Positions 46,393-56,585 of a DNA stretch of 64,000 bases are shown here, one piece after another (positions within the stretch are counted from its first letter, which is position 1; every line of letters starts with the position of its first letter). This DNA is from Saprospiraceae bacterium (GTDB lineage: Bacteria; Bacteroidota; Bacteroidia; Chitinophagales; Saprospiraceae). Position numbers and translations under genes: made by a program. The stretch is from positions 78,594-142,593 of the forward strand of contig JAHDDE010000002.1 in NCBI GenBank assembly GCA_020629515.1, written 5' to 3'. The notes under the pieces are model-generated. The model saw nothing but the letters and a program-made list of their open reading frames with translations. It did no database searches and was not told the DNA's origin.

Positions 46393-49300
46393 ATGTTGAA
46401 CATATTTAAAAAAGTCTTCGGGACTAAGCAAGATAGGGATGTAAAGGAGTACTCTAATAGAGTTGACGAAATCAACGAGTATTTTACTAATTATAGAGCT
46501 CTTTCCAATGATCAATTGAGAAATAAAACACTTGAATTCAGACAACGAATTTCGGAGCATCTAAAAGGTATTGATGAAGACATCAATGAGATAAAACAAA
46601 AATCTAAAGAAGAAACAGATCTTCTGGTTAAAGAGGAGCTTTATAATGAGATCGATAAGCTGACTAAAGAAAGAGATGAACATCTTGAAGATATCCTTAA
46701 AGAACTGTTACCCGAAGCTTTTGCAGTCGTAAAAGAAACTTCGAGGAGATTCTCAGAAAGTGATACAATAGAAGTAACAACAACTGATAGAGATAGAGAT
46801 CTTGCTGCCACTAAAAGTTATGTATCAGTTAATGGAGATAAGGCCTTGTGGAACAATAGTTGGACTGCCGCAGGAGGAGAGATTGTTTGGAACATGGTGC
46901 ACTATGATGTTCAGCTAATTGGTGGAATGGTATTGCATGATGGCAAGATTGCAGAAATGCAGACGGGAGAAGGTAAGACATTGGTTGCGACTCTGCCTGC
47001 TTATCTTAATGGATTAAGTGGACAAGGAGTGCATGTGATAACTGTCAATAATTATCTAGCACGTAGGGATGCAGAATGGATCGGGCCAATAATGGAATTT
47101 TTATTCCTTACGATCGACTGTATTGACAAGTATAAACCACATTCAGAACAAAGAAGCACAGCCTATAAATGTGATATAACTTACGGGACTAACAATGAAT
47201 TTGGCTTTGATTATCTAAGAGATAATATGGTTAGATCTATGGAGGAAAAGGTGCAAGGTAAGCACCATTTTACCATGATAGATGAGGTTGATTCTGTATT
47301 AATAGATGATGCCAGAACCCCATTAATTATTTCAGGACCAGTACCAAAAGGTTCGGAAGATCAAGAATACTTGGAGTTAAAGCCTAAGGTCGAAAAACTT
47401 ATCGCAGCTCAAAGAAAGCTAGCAACACAATATCTGGCTGAGGCCAAAAAAGGATTTGCCAGTGGCAATAGAGGATATGAAGAGGGAGATGCAGGATTGA
47501 CTTTATTAAGAGCTTTTAGAGCACTTCCTAAATATAGACCATTGATTAAATTCTTGAGTGAAGAAGGTGTAAAGGTAACCATGCAAAAAGCAGAAAACTT
47601 CTACATGCAGGAACAATCTAAGAGGATGCATCTAGTAGATGAACCATTACTTTTTACAATCGATGAGAAAAACAGGAATGTTGAATTAACCGAGAAAGGA
47701 GCCGAATTTTTAGCCAAAGGAGAAGCAGAAGAAAACTTCTTCGTCATGCCAGACATCGCTTCAGAAATGCAGATTTTGGATGAGCAGGAGAAACAAGAGG
47801 GATTAGATTTAAATGATCAGAAACAAGAACTAGTTAATGATTATAGTGTCAAGTCCCGAAGGCTACATGCTGTAAGTCAGCTACTAAAGGCTTATACATT
47901 ATTTGAAAAAGATGAAGAATATGTAGTTCTTGATGGTCAAGTGAAGATCGTTGATGAGCAGACAGGAAGAATGATGGAAGGGCGTCGATATTCTGATGGA
48001 TTACATCAAGCATTGGAGGCTAAAGAAAATGTCAAAGTTGGTGACATCACACAGACTTACGCCACTGTAACCCTACAGAACTATTTTAGAATGTACCATA
48101 AGATGTGTGGTATGACCGGTACGGCAGAAACTGAAGCAAAAGAGTTCTGGGACATCTATAAATTAGATGTGGTTGTTATTCCTACTAACAGACCTATTCA
48201 GCGTGATGATCGTGATGATCTTGTGTACAAGACGGCGCGAGAAAAATATAATGCTGTTATCGACGAGATTGTAAAGTTGACAGAAGCGGGCAGACCAGTC
48301 TTGGTTGGAACCACATCTGTGGACATATCTGAAAAATTGAGTCGTATGCTTAATCTGAGAAATATTAAACACAATGTTCTCAATGCTAAGCAACACCAGA
48401 GAGAAGCTGAGATAGTGGCGGATGCTGGAAAAGCTGGCAATGTGACTATTGCTACCAATATGGCAGGTCGAGGTACGGATATCAAGATATCTGATGAGGT
48501 CAAGAGTGCAGGAGGATTGGCAATTATTGCCACAGAGAGACATGACTCTCGAAGAGTAGATAGACAGTTAAGAGGTCGTGCCGGTAGGCAGGGAGACCCT
48601 GGGTCTTCACAGTTTTATGTGTCGCTGGAAGATAACTTAATGCGATTATTTAATTCAGAGAGGTTGGCAAAACTGATGGATAGAATGGGCCATAAGGAGG
48701 GTGAAGTACTCCAACATAATATGGTGAGTAAATCTATAGAAAGAGCGCAGAAAAAAGTTGAAGAAAACAATTTTGGAGTACGAAAAAGACTCTTAGAATA
48801 TGACGATGTAATGAATATTCAGCGTGAGGCCATTTACAAAAAACGTAATAATGCTCTTTCAGGTGAAAGGCTTTCGGTTGACTTATTCAACTTGTTTTCT
48901 TCTTTAACAGAAAATCTAGTCGTAGATTATAAGAATATAGGAGATTTTGATGCCTTTAGAAATGAGTGTTTGAGAGTATTGGGTAATGATCCTGATTTCA
49001 AAGAAGAAGAATTTAATAGTTCTAATGAGCAAATTCTCATTGAAAAACTTCACAAAGAAACGACTGAACTATACAAGCAGAAATTCGCTAAAATAGTAGA
49101 GTTGTTACTTCCTGTAATTAAGAGAGTTCATGAAAACGAAGGACATAGGTACAAACGTATCGCAGTCCCTTTTACAGATGGTAGTAAAAAACCATTGCCT
49201 ATATCAGCCGAATTAGAAAAAGCAATCGATACACAAGGGAATAGTATTGTTGAGGATATTGAAAAAGCCGTGAGCTTATCAATTATTGACAATACTTGGA

Positions 49301-49698
49301 AAGAGCATTTACGTGCCATGGATGAATTGAAAGATTCTGTACAAGCTGCTTCTTTTGAGCAAAAGGATCCATTAGTAATCTACAAGATGGAGGCATATGA
49401 TCTATTTGAGAGATTGATATATAATATCAATGAGGAAGTTAGTTCATATCTTATGAAAGGTAGATTGGTCATTAATGTAGACGAGAATTTGAGAGAAGCT
49501 AAAAAAGTAAAAACAGATCTGAGTAAAACTAATGCGTCCAGAACAGAAGATAATGCCCGAAGGGCTGCAGCAGAAGGAGTGAGTCGCCAACGATCGAAAC
49601 CTGAGACTTTTAAAAGAGAGCAAGTAAAGGTGGGTAGAAATGCACCATGTCCATGCGGAAGTGGTAAGAAGTATAAGCAATGTCACGGTAAGAAATAA
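46393..49698 (+). CDS. secA: Preprotein translocase ATPase SecA
   Basis: Motor that drives Sec-dependent secretion. The 1101-aa protein is long, as is usual for Bacteroidota, because of insertions in the first nucleotide-binding domain (about 75-130 and 310-420). Walker A is [19 protein letters not shown], Walker [18 protein letters not shown], and the second ATPase domain has [12 protein letters not shown] and [19 protein letters not shown]. The C-terminus has the zinc-binding tail [23 protein letters not shown]-like gene and rodA follow. Confidence 0.98.
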   Translation: MLNIFKKVFGTKQDRDVKEYSNRVDEINEYFTNYRALSNDQLRNKTLEFRQRISEHLKGIDEDINEIKQKSKEETDLLVKEELYNEIDKLTKERDEHLEDILKELLPEAFAVVKETSRRFSESDTIEVTTTDRDRDLAATKSYVSVNGDKALWNNSWTAAGGEIVWNMVHYDVQLIGGMVLHDGKIAEMQTGEGKTLVATLPAYLNGLSGQGVHVITVNNYLARRDAEWIGPIMEFLFLTIDCIDKYKPHSEQRSTAYKCDITYGTNNEFGFDYLRDNMVRSMEEKVQGKHHFTMIDEVDSVLIDDARTPLIISGPVPKGSEDQEYLELKPKVEKLIAAQRKLATQYLAEAKKGFASGNRGYEEGDAGLTLLRAFRALPKYRPLIKFLSEEGVKVTMQKAENFYMQEQSKRMHLVDEPLLFTIDEKNRNVELTEKGAEFLAKGEAEENFFVMPDIASEMQILDEQEKQEGLDLNDQKQELVNDYSVKSRRLHAVSQLLKAYTLFEKDEEYVVLDGQVKIVDEQTGRMMEGRRYSDGLHQALEAKENVKVGDITQTYATVTLQNYFRMYHKMCGMTGTAETEAKEFWDIYKLDVVVIPTNRPIQRDDRDDLVYKTAREKYNAVIDEIVKLTEAGRPVLVGTTSVDISEKLSRMLNLRNIKHNVLNAKQHQREAEIVADAGKAGNVTIATNMAGRGTDIKISDEVKSAGGLAIIATERHDSRRVDRQLRGRAGRQGDPGSSQFYVSLEDNLMRLFNSERLAKLMDRMGHKEGEVLQHNMVSKSIERAQKKVEENNFGVRKRLLEYDDVMNIQREAIYKKRNNALSGERLSVDLFNLFSSLTENLVVDYKNIGDFDAFRNECLRVLGNDPDFKEEEFNSSNEQILIEKLHKETTELYKQKFAKIVELLLPVIKRVHENEGHRYKRIAVPFTDGSKKPLPISAELEKAIDTQGNSIVEDIEKAVSLSIIDNTWKEHLRAMDELKDSVQAASFEQKDPLVIYKMEAYDLFERLIYNINEEVSSYLMKGRLVINVDENLREAKKVKTDLSKTNASRTEDNARRAAAEGVSRQRSKPETFKREQVKVGRNAPCPCGSGKKYKQCHGKK

Positions 49699-49736
49699 AT
49701 ATCCTACTTTTATAGAGTATATAAGTTCAGTAGATA

Positions 49737-50129
49737 ATGAGATTTATTTTTGTTTTTTTCCTTTTAGCAGGTTTTAGTCCGTTGTTTGGACAAATTATAG
49801 AGGAAACTCTTGAGGTCAAGACCCTAATGCAAAACTTTGAAAAAATAGGTAAAGAACAATTGTATGTTGAAGGTTGGCGCATAAAGATTATAAGTACCAC
49901 TGATCGAAGGGCATTAGAAAAAGCCAAATGGTTATTTGAACAAAAATATCCAGATTTAGTATATTCTTTAAGTCATGAAGCTCCCTATTATAGCATGAAG
50001 GTGGGTGCATTTGAAGATAGAATTGATGTTGAACCAATGCTAGTTTTGTTTAAGGAAGATTTTCCATTAGCTATTCCGTTCAGAGATAAAGTAACTAAAA
50101 CAGAGTTGCTATCTGAGTATGAAAATTAG
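49737..50129 (+). CDS. SPOR-like exported protein
   Basis: A 130-aa protein with a signal peptide (MRFIFVFFLLAGFSPLFGQ). A domain of about 75 residues follows, whose pattern (VEGWRIKIISTTDRRALEKA, YYSMKVGAFEDRIDVEPML) matches the SPOR fold that binds denuded glycan strands of peptidoglycan. Its gene overlaps rodA by 11 bp, which supports a cell-wall role. The domain call is by pattern only. Confidence 0.7.
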   Translation: MRFIFVFFLLAGFSPLFGQIIEETLEVKTLMQNFEKIGKEQLYVEGWRIKIISTTDRRALEKAKWLFEQKYPDLVYSLSHEAPYYSMKVGAFEDRIDVEPMLVLFKEDFPLAIPFRDKVTKTELLSEYEN

Positions 50130-51519
50130 TGGTAATATTAGGGGTTTACCTCAGTTTGACTGGCTAATATTATTTTGCTATCTCGCCTTAGTTGTAGTTG
50201 GTCTTATGATGATTTATACGACTACTTATCATGATTTTTTAGGAGGTAACATATGGTCTATAACTAGTCCTTTTGGGAAGCAGGTAGTATGGGCTGGAGT
50301 ATCAATAGTTTTGATGCTGGCAGTTTTTGTAGTTGATTGGCAGTTTTGGAACACTATATCGATTCCCTTATATATTCTCGGGCTCATTTCACTTATTGCA
50401 GTATTGTTAATTGGAAATGAAATAAAAGGTGCAACTTCTTGGATTGCCGTTGGGCCATTTACTATTCAACCCTCAGAGTTTGCTAAGTTGACAACTTTAA
50501 TTTATGTTTCGAGCCTATTGAGTTCGATTAGATATAATCTGCGAGAATTTAAAACTCAGTTGTTGTTAGTTGTCCTTATTATGTCTCCAGTTATGTTGAT
50601 TATTCTTCAGCCTGATCCTGGATCAGCATTAACTTTTTCATCTCTTTTTCTATTGCTTTATCGAAAGGGAATGCCCACTATATATTATGTCATTGGGATA
50701 TTAATTTTTCTTACGCTAGTTCTATCCTTAATTTATGGATATGAATTTTCTTTTGGCACATTAGTGCTTATTGGTCTTTTGTTCATTTTGGATTTTAGTC
50801 AGAATAGAATCCTATCCATTATGATGATTACCACACTAATTTTAACTTATATCATATCTTATCAATATGGTTTTGTAGCCTATGCGTTAGGTTTAAATAT
50901 CGCTGTGTTCATTTTTGTGCTTTTTTATTTTAATAGGAGGAAGTCTATGAGTACCAAGTTCTCATACATTGGCGGTATTCTCCTATTTGGTATGATTTCC
51001 TTTGTAAGCTCCTATGCATTTAATAATGTCTTGAAACCTCATCAACAGGATCGTATCAATGTATGGCTCCAACCGGAGAAGTGTGACCCAAGAGGTTCAC
51101 TGTATAATTTAATACAGTCAAAATTGGCCATTGGTTCTGGAGGGCTGACAGGTAAAGGATACTTAGAGGGAACTTATACTAAACTTAACTATGTCCCTGA
51201 ACAAACGACTGACTTTATTTTCAGTAGTATTGGAGAAGAACAAGGATTTATAGGGGGCGCAGCTGTTATCGTATTGTTTTTCATTTTAGTGTTTAGACTG
51301 ATCCAAAAAGGAGAGAATTCTAAACATCAATTTATTAAGAACTATTCTTATGCTGTAGCTGGATTTATATTCATTCATTTCTTTATCAATATTGGTATGA
51401 CCATGGGTATTTCGCCAGTTATTGGAATACCTTTACCATTTATTAGCAAAGGGGGTTCTTCTCTAATGTCATTTTCAATTATGATAGGGATTGCGCTTAA
51501 AATGTATAAATCAAGATAA
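50119..51519 (+). CDS. rodA: Elongasome glycosyltransferase RodA
   Basis: SEDS-family peptidoglycan polymerase that works with PBP2. The 466-aa protein has about ten membrane helices. LLIGNEIKGATSWIAVGPFT followed by IQPSEFAK is the first signature; GKGYLEGTYTKLNYVPEQTT, then DFIFSSIGEEQGF is the second; and GIPLPFISKGGSSL near the C-terminus is the third. The motif combination fits RodA over FtsW in this phylum because no division gene is nearby. It stands about 27 kb from mrdA and mreBCD, although these genes are usually adjacent. Confidence 0.93.
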   Translation: MKISGNIRGLPQFDWLILFCYLALVVVGLMMIYTTTYHDFLGGNIWSITSPFGKQVVWAGVSIVLMLAVFVVDWQFWNTISIPLYILGLISLIAVLLIGNEIKGATSWIAVGPFTIQPSEFAKLTTLIYVSSLLSSIRYNLREFKTQLLLVVLIMSPVMLIILQPDPGSALTFSSLFLLLYRKGMPTIYYVIGILIFLTLVLSLIYGYEFSFGTLVLIGLLFILDFSQNRILSIMMITTLILTYIISYQYGFVAYALGLNIAVFIFVLFYFNRRKSMSTKFSYIGGILLFGMISFVSSYAFNNVLKPHQQDRINVWLQPEKCDPRGSLYNLIQSKLAIGSGGLTGKGYLEGTYTKLNYVPEQTTDFIFSSIGEEQGFIGGAAVIVLFFILVFRLIQKGENSKHQFIKNYSYAVAGFIFIHFFINIGMTMGISPVIGIPLPFISKGGSSLMSFSIMIGIALKMYKSR

Positions 51520-51524
51520 CTTTT

Positions 51525-52652
51525 ATGGGTTTTGAATTATTGAAAACCTCAGAAACTGGATCTGCACGTGCAGGGAAATTAACAACAGATCATGGAACTA
51601 TAGAGACTCCCATATTTATGCCTGTTGGAACTCAGGGGACAGTAAAAGGCGTACATTTTACAGAAATAGAAAACTTAAAAGCTCAAATTATTTTGGGTAA
51701 TACCTTTCATTTATATCTAAGACCGGGACATGAGTTGATAGAGGAAGTGGGAGGCTTACATCAATTTAATACTTGGTCCAAACCAATACTTACAGATAGT
51801 GGAGGTTATCAAGTATATAGCTTAAGTGGTATTAGAAAGATTACCGAAGAAGGGGTCAATTTTAGATCTCCTGTTGATGGCTCCAAGCATTTTTTTAGCC
51901 CAGAAAGGGCAATAGACATACAGCGTAGTATAGGTGCTGATATCATAATGGCTTTTGATGAGTGTACACCTTATCCTTGTGATTATAATTATGCAAAGAA
52001 ATCTATGCATATGACCCATAGGTGGCTCAAAAGATGTCAAGATCACTTTTATGCTCAAACACCAATCCATGGGTATAAGCAAATATTAGCTCCCATTGTA
52101 CAAGGTAGTACATATGACGATCTCCGAGTAGAGTCGGCTAAGTATATTGCTGACCATAGAGCAGAGGTAAACGCAATTGGGGGATTATCAGTTGGTGAAC
52201 CTGCACCTATAATGTATGATACGACGCAATTAGTATGTGAGCATCTTCCTAAAGATGATGCGAGATATTTAATGGGAGTTGGGACCCCACAAAATATCAT
52301 AGAATGTATCGATAGAGGAATTGATATGTTTGATTGCGTCCTCCCTACGAGAAACGCAAGGCACGGAATGATATATACTTCAGAAGGGATTATCAACATC
52401 AAAAACGCCAAGTGGAAAAAAGACTTTAGCCCAATAGATGCAGAGCTTGATTGTCCTACGAGCAATAAACATTCAAAAGCATACTTAAGACATCTTTTTA
52501 TGGTTAAGGAGTCCCTTGGACTACAGATAGCGAGTATCCATAACCTTACATTTTATCTATGGTTGGTTGGTGAAGCAAGGAAACAAATTATGAATGGCAC
52601 ATTTTCGCAATGGAAATCTGGCATCATTGATCGTTTGGGATATAAATTATAG
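51525..52652 (+). CDS. tgt: tRNA-guanine transglycosylase
   Basis: Exchanges guanine-34 for a queuosine precursor in tRNAs with GUN anticodons. The 375-aa TIM-barrel protein has LGNTFHLYLRPG, the substrate-binding aspartate in TDSGGYQVYSL, AIGGLSVGEP and DCVLPTRNARHG. The usual zinc site CxCxxC(x25)H is degenerate: only one cysteine remains in AELDCPTSNKHSKAYLRHLF. Homologues of this phylum, as I recall them, also lack these cysteines. It ends at a terminator shared with the convergent protease gene. Confidence 0.95.
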   Translation: MGFELLKTSETGSARAGKLTTDHGTIETPIFMPVGTQGTVKGVHFTEIENLKAQIILGNTFHLYLRPGHELIEEVGGLHQFNTWSKPILTDSGGYQVYSLSGIRKITEEGVNFRSPVDGSKHFFSPERAIDIQRSIGADIIMAFDECTPYPCDYNYAKKSMHMTHRWLKRCQDHFYAQTPIHGYKQILAPIVQGSTYDDLRVESAKYIADHRAEVNAIGGLSVGEPAPIMYDTTQLVCEHLPKDDARYLMGVGTPQNIIECIDRGIDMFDCVLPTRNARHGMIYTSEGIINIKNAKWKKDFSPIDAELDCPTSNKHSKAYLRHLFMVKESLGLQIASIHNLTFYLWLVGEARKQIMNGTFSQWKSGIIDRLGYKL

Positions 52653-52665
52653 TACCACAAAAAAA

Positions 52666-52690
52666 CGCCCACCAAAGTTTATAGTGGGCG
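52666..52690. terminator. Bidirectional terminator between tgt and the HtrA protease
   Basis: Perfect 7-bp inverted repeat CGCCCAC / GTGGGCG around an 11-nt loop, with an A-run before it. It sits between the convergent ends of tgt and the protease gene. The A-run gives a U-tract for minus-strand transcripts. Confidence 0.8.
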
Positions 52691-52732
52691 CCTCAAAACA
52701 AAACGAAAAACCAACTTTATCTAACTGTATTT

Positions 52733-53899
52733 TTATACTCCACGTCTTAACTTAACTGGAATTCTCTTTCTCTTTCCTTCTCTAAAAACTTCGACATCTA
52801 CGGTATCTCCAATTTTGACAAACTTTAGAGCATCTTGTAGATCCTCAAAATCATTTATTCTCTCACTGTTTACTCCTATAATTACGTCGCCGATTTCTAC
52901 ACCCGCACTCTCAGCAGAACTAAAGCCCACTTTTCTACCATATCTATCGACGTTATAATTTCTCACAAATACACCATATTCTATATCGACATCTACCCCT
53001 TGTTCTTTAACCTCCGAAATGGGCAAAATGCTTACGCCAAGCATAGCTCTTTGTATATCTCCTCCAGACTCTTTGATCTCAGTAACTACTCTTTTAACCA
53101 GATTGGATGGTATTGCGAAAGAATATCCGGCATATACTCCTGTTGGAGAAGAGATGGCTGTGTTAATACCGATCAATCTACCTTGAGCATCGACAAGTGC
53201 ACCTCCACTATTACCAGGATTAACTACTGCATCGGTTTGAATAAACTCTTCTATAGATTTTTGATTTTTGATGATGTCAAGGTCTCGACCTTTGGCACTT
53301 ACTATACCTGCCGTGACTGTAGAGGTAAGATTGAATGGGTTACCCACAGCAACCACCCATTGGCCAACTTCTACTTGATCCGAATCTGCAAATGAAAGAT
53401 TAGAAAGACGTTGTCCCTCAATTTTAATTACCGCTAAATCTGTACTGGGATCCGTCCCAATTTTAGAAGCTGTAAAAGTTCTACCATCAGATGTAATTAC
53501 CTCTATATAGTCAGCAAATCCAACAACGTGATTATTGGTTACTATATATCCATCTTGAGAAATGATTACACCAGATCCAGTCCCTGCTTGTGGTCTATCT
53601 TTTTGTCTTCTGAACCCCCAGAAGTTTTCATAGGGATCATAATAATCTCTTTTTTGATAATCTGTGTACGCCTTGTTTTGAGCTTTGATATGGACAACTG
53701 CAGGATTAGCTATTTTAGCCGCATTGACAAAATTAAGAGTAGGACTCGTCGCAGTCAGACTATTAGAACTAATATCGATTTTTTGAGCTTGAGGTTGTGA
53801 CTCATAGACTATTGGGCCATTATCCAACATTTTAAATGCACCTATAGCTATTACTCCTCCTATAATACCTGCAAAAACTAAAGGGAATAAATTTTTCAT
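52733..53899 (-). CDS. HtrA/Deg-family serine protease
   Basis: Periplasmic quality-control protease (388 aa) with an N-terminal signal or anchor helix (about 5-22). A trypsin-like domain follows with the triad H124 (TNNHVVG), D154 (STDLAV) and S231 (NPGNSGGAL). One PDZ domain (about 285-385) carries GVEIGDVIIGVNSERIND. A single PDZ domain separates it from DegP types with two. A strong purine-rich site (AGGAAAG) lies just before the ATG. Confidence 0.95.
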   Translation of the reverse strand: MKNLFPLVFAGIIGGVIAIGAFKMLDNGPIVYESQPQAQKIDISSNSLTATSPTLNFVNAAKIANPAVVHIKAQNKAYTDYQKRDYYDPYENFWGFRRQKDRPQAGTGSGVIISQDGYIVTNNHVVGFADYIEVITSDGRTFTASKIGTDPSTDLAVIKIEGQRLSNLSFADSDQVEVGQWVVAVGNPFNLTSTVTAGIVSAKGRDLDIIKNQKSIEEFIQTDAVVNPGNSGGALVDAQGRLIGINTAISSPTGVYAGYSFAIPSNLVKRVVTEIKESGGDIQRAMLGVSILPISEVKEQGVDVDIEYGVFVRNYNVDRYGRKVGFSSAESAGVEIGDVIIGVNSERINDFEDLQDALKFVKIGDTVDVEVFREGKRKRIPVKLRRGV

Positions 53900-54065
53900 C
53901 TTTCCTCGTTTTGTTAAACAAATAAATATAATTCTTAGCAGCTTTCTTCATTAGTATCGACTGATACACGAAGAATATAGATGAACAAAAAATACTGTTT
54001 CATCAGTCTTATATAAACGGATAGAAAACCTAATTTGTTTTTTGTAAAATATCTATTAACATGAA

Positions 54066-54094
54066 GTTAACAGAGCTATTTTAGCTCTGTTAAC
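54066..54094 (-). terminator. Hairpin downstream of the SPFH lipoprotein gene
   Basis: A perfect 13-bp inverted repeat (GTTAACAGAGCTA / TAGCTCTGTTAAC) with a 3-nt loop starts 20 bp after the gene's stop. There is no long U-tract, but the strength and place of the hairpin fit a terminator or mRNA 3'-end stabiliser. Confidence 0.7.
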
Positions 54095-54113
54095 CTTGTT
54101 TGATTATAACATA

Positions 54114-54911
54114 TTATTTGAGGCCTCTTACCACTGTTGTTCCGGCACCAAATACGTTGTTTTCGCCATATCGAGATTTACCTTGTTTGGCCCATTCAAG
54201 CTGAATTTCGAGTTCCTTAAGTTTCAACTGATCTGGTGTTGATCTAAGCTTAGCTGCTTTGGCTTCATATTGAGCCGCTTCATAAAGTGCTTTTGCCTCT
54301 GCTATGATGGCGTCACCAAGATTAGTTTTTTCCTCGGCCATTTGAGCAGCCAGTTTATTTTTTTCAATCTGCTCGGCCGTTCGCTTGGCGGCCTCAGAAA
54401 TTTCCACAGGTATATCAACATCCGTGATCTGTACTCTCGCTAATAAAAGATAAAACTCTTGAAGTTCTTCTGTTAAAATTTGAGACAATTTACTTTCGGC
54501 TTCTCCACGCTTAGTCAAGTTAAGATCTACTGCGCCATAATTAGGAATTACCTCCTTACCAGCAGATTTAATCGTCTTCACTAGCTTAGTTTCTACATCG
54601 GCTATTTCTGTATGAAGTAGATTCACTTTCTTTGGGTTAAACCTAAAATCAACTGCAATTTCTACTCCAGTGGACATGTTGTTCAAATCGTTAAACTCGA
54701 AGTCATTGACTATAGTTTGTTCTCTACAATCATATTCTACCATGTCGTCAAACATCCAGTGGAGTCCACTATGAAGTCCTTCATCATAGATTTTATTCAT
54801 ATTTGTTTCTCCACCCCAAGAGACTTCAACTCCTTTATGACCAGGCTCAACTGTTGTGCATGAGCTGGCTAATACGATACTTATTATTACAATCCCTATT
54901 AATTTTTTCAT
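54114..54911 (-). CDS. SPFH/prohibitin-domain lipoprotein-like protein
   Basis: A 265-aa band-7 family protein. The N-terminal helix ends in VLASSC, a lipobox-like site. The SPFH domain (about 22-180) begins VEPGHKGVEVSWGG and includes GVEIAVDFRFNPKKVNLLH. The coiled-coil tail (about 185-240) carries KRTAEQIEKNKLAAQMAEEK. Such proteins form membrane-associated oligomers; here the lipid anchor, if used, would put it in the envelope. The ATG overlaps the stop of a 45-residue membrane-protein gene (ATGA). Confidence 0.85.
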   Translation of the reverse strand: MKKLIGIVIISIVLASSCTTVEPGHKGVEVSWGGETNMNKIYDEGLHSGLHWMFDDMVEYDCREQTIVNDFEFNDLNNMSTGVEIAVDFRFNPKKVNLLHTEIADVETKLVKTIKSAGKEVIPNYGAVDLNLTKRGEAESKLSQILTEELQEFYLLLARVQITDVDIPVEISEAAKRTAEQIEKNKLAAQMAEEKTNLGDAIIAEAKALYEAAQYEAKAAKLRSTPDQLKLKELEIQLEWAKQGKSRYGENNVFGAGTTVVRGLK

Positions 54912-55045
54912 ACTGTGTCGTTTTTGAATTTATCCAAATCTTCATTGCTGCCCTCTTCTGGAGCAGTTCGGTCAAAATACTTGTAGGTTACCCAAAACAC
55001 ATATACTATTATTGCGGGTATCACCATCCATACTATTATTTTCAT
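54908..55045 (-). CDS. Small membrane protein (45 aa) coupled to the SPFH gene
   Basis: A short frame with ATG at 55045 encodes MKIIVWMVIPAIIVYVFW, a single hydrophobic helix, then a polar acidic tail ending KFKNDTV. Its TGA overlaps the start of the SPFH gene (ATGA), the overlap pattern used by several real gene pairs in this window. This supports translation. A longer plus-strand frame over the same bases (54803-55078) has no family features. Function unknown; a partner of the SPFH protein is plausible. Confidence 0.6.
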   Translation of the reverse strand: MKIIVWMVIPAIIVYVFWVTYKYFDRTAPEEGSNEDLDKFKNDTV

Positions 55046-55131
55046 ATCTACTTTGTTTTGATGATAACTTCAATTTAGTCTATCAAGACTAATTGTTAAA
55101 TTCTATTCGATTAATTACTTGGAAAACACTA

Positions 55132-55383
55132 CTAAACCAAGGAAGAAATCTTTTGTGCTAAGGTGTAATCTTTGTCTGTTATAGAGTTATTTGCATCATG
55201 GGTGGTTAATTCAATATTAACCATATTATAGACATTAGACCAATTAGGGTGGTGATCCATTTTGTCCGCAACCATGGCTACTTTAGTCATAAAGGCAAAT
55301 GCCTCTATAAAGTCGTTAAACTTAAAAGATGCACATAGTTTATTATTTTTTTCAGTCCATCTATTATCTAAACGACCAGTCAT
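55132..55383 (-). CDS. phhB: 4a-hydroxytetrahydrobiopterin dehydratase
   Basis: Pterin-4a-carbinolamine dehydratase (83 aa), which dehydrates the pterin product of aromatic amino acid hydroxylases. The family signature is clear: [20 protein letters not shown] followed by [20 protein letters not shown], with the catalytic histidines (HHP) and the final T-H-D. No hydroxylase gene is in the window. Its start overlaps the upstream aminopeptidase gene by 20 bp. Confidence 0.93.
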   Translation of the reverse strand: MTGRLDNRWTEKNNKLCASFKFNDFIEAFAFMTKVAMVADKMDHHPNWSNVYNMVNIELTTHDANNSITDKDYTLAQKISSLV

Positions 55384-56413
55384 AACTATTGATTTGGATT
55401 AAACATTGCTTGAGAAGATCAATACAGTCCCTTATGTCCTTTTTATGAGTCATCTCTATATGTTGGTGAAGATATCGACAAGGTATAGAAATACCACCTG
55501 CTATTGATCCACCTGTGGCATGTCTTTGTATAGCGGCCGTATCTGTACCTCCAGCAGGGAGAATTTCTATCTGGTGATCAATTTTTTCTTTATTAGCAAC
55601 TTCTTTCATAAACTTCACCATTCGATAGTCACATATGGTACCACCATCTAATACTTTGATTGCAGCACCTTTACCTAATGAAGTTATTTTTTCGTGAGGT
55701 TGAGAGTTAGGTATATCACAGGCCAGCGTTACGTCAAGATTAATTCCAAAATCTGGGTTGACTCCAGAAGCTATAGCTGTAGCACCTCGCAATCCCACTT
55801 CTTCTTGTACAGTAAAGGCACCATATATATCGCAAGACACCTCAGTTTTGGCCAGTTCACGTAATGCTTCTATAAGGATAAAAACACTAACTCGATTGTC
55901 TAAAGATTTAGCATTTACACAATCTCCCATTTCTATCAATTCGCTTATTCTAGTAATAGGGTCTCCAACGCTGATAACTTTGTCTACATCTTCTTTGCTT
56001 AATCCTGTATCTATAAAAAAGTCGCTGATCTCAGGCATTTTTTTCCTCTCTTCGGGCTTCATTATATGAATGGGTTTAGTTCCCATTACTCCGACAATAT
56101 CCTGTTTTCCATGAATCATAACACGTTGGGCTGTCAGGGTTTTAGGATCAAATCCTCCCAATGGATGAAATCTAATAAAGCCATCATCATCTATGTGAGT
56201 AGCTATAAAGCTTATCTCATCCATATGTGCAGCAATAAGTACTTTTTTGTCACCTGTTCCTTTTTTAATAGCTATGACATTGCCCATAGCATCAATCTGG
56301 ACCTCGTCGACGAGGTCCTTGACTTCATTAATGATATACTCTCTAATATTTTGTTCAAATCCTGGTGCTCCAGATACTTTGCATATCTCAGCCAATAGTT
56401 GTGTGTTGATCAT
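55364..56413 (-). CDS. M42-family aminopeptidase
   Basis: Metal-dependent glutamyl/deblocking aminopeptidase (349 aa) that forms tetrahedral dodecamers in studied members. Metal ligands and catalytic residues are visible in [14 protein letters not shown] (H63, D65), [25 protein letters not shown] (EE pair) and [14 protein letters not shown]; the last ligand histidine is in [15 protein letters not shown]. It likely finishes cytoplasmic peptide breakdown. It diverges from a flippase gene over 172 bp. Confidence 0.94.
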   Translation of the reverse strand: MINTQLLAEICKVSGAPGFEQNIREYIINEVKDLVDEVQIDAMGNVIAIKKGTGDKKVLIAAHMDEISFIATHIDDDGFIRFHPLGGFDPKTLTAQRVMIHGKQDIVGVMGTKPIHIMKPEERKKMPEISDFFIDTGLSKEDVDKVISVGDPITRISELIEMGDCVNAKSLDNRVSVFILIEALRELAKTEVSCDIYGAFTVQEEVGLRGATAIASGVNPDFGINLDVTLACDIPNSQPHEKITSLGKGAAIKVLDGGTICDYRMVKFMKEVANKEKIDHQIEILPAGGTDTAAIQRHATGGSIAGGISIPCRYLHQHIEMTHKKDIRDCIDLLKQCLIQINSYDWSFR

Positions 56414-56585
56414 ACCTTCTTAAAAGTTGGGTTAAATACCGATTTTTTAAATTGTCTCTTTTCTTTACTTGATGTAAAAAATCCTACAATTATAACTTTT
56501 CATTTCAGTTTATTCAAAAAAGATATTTAGCTATATATCATATTAGCCTTTGTATTTTGTCCTTTGAAAAAAATAATTTTGACCA

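Noticed and set aside
53000..53395. 131-codon plus-strand frame inside the HtrA protease gene
   Set aside because: It is fully antisense to a clear protease gene, with cysteine-rich, non-protein-like composition.
55075..55092. 7-bp hairpin after phhB
   Set aside because: It is short, weak and without a U-tract; too little to call a terminator.
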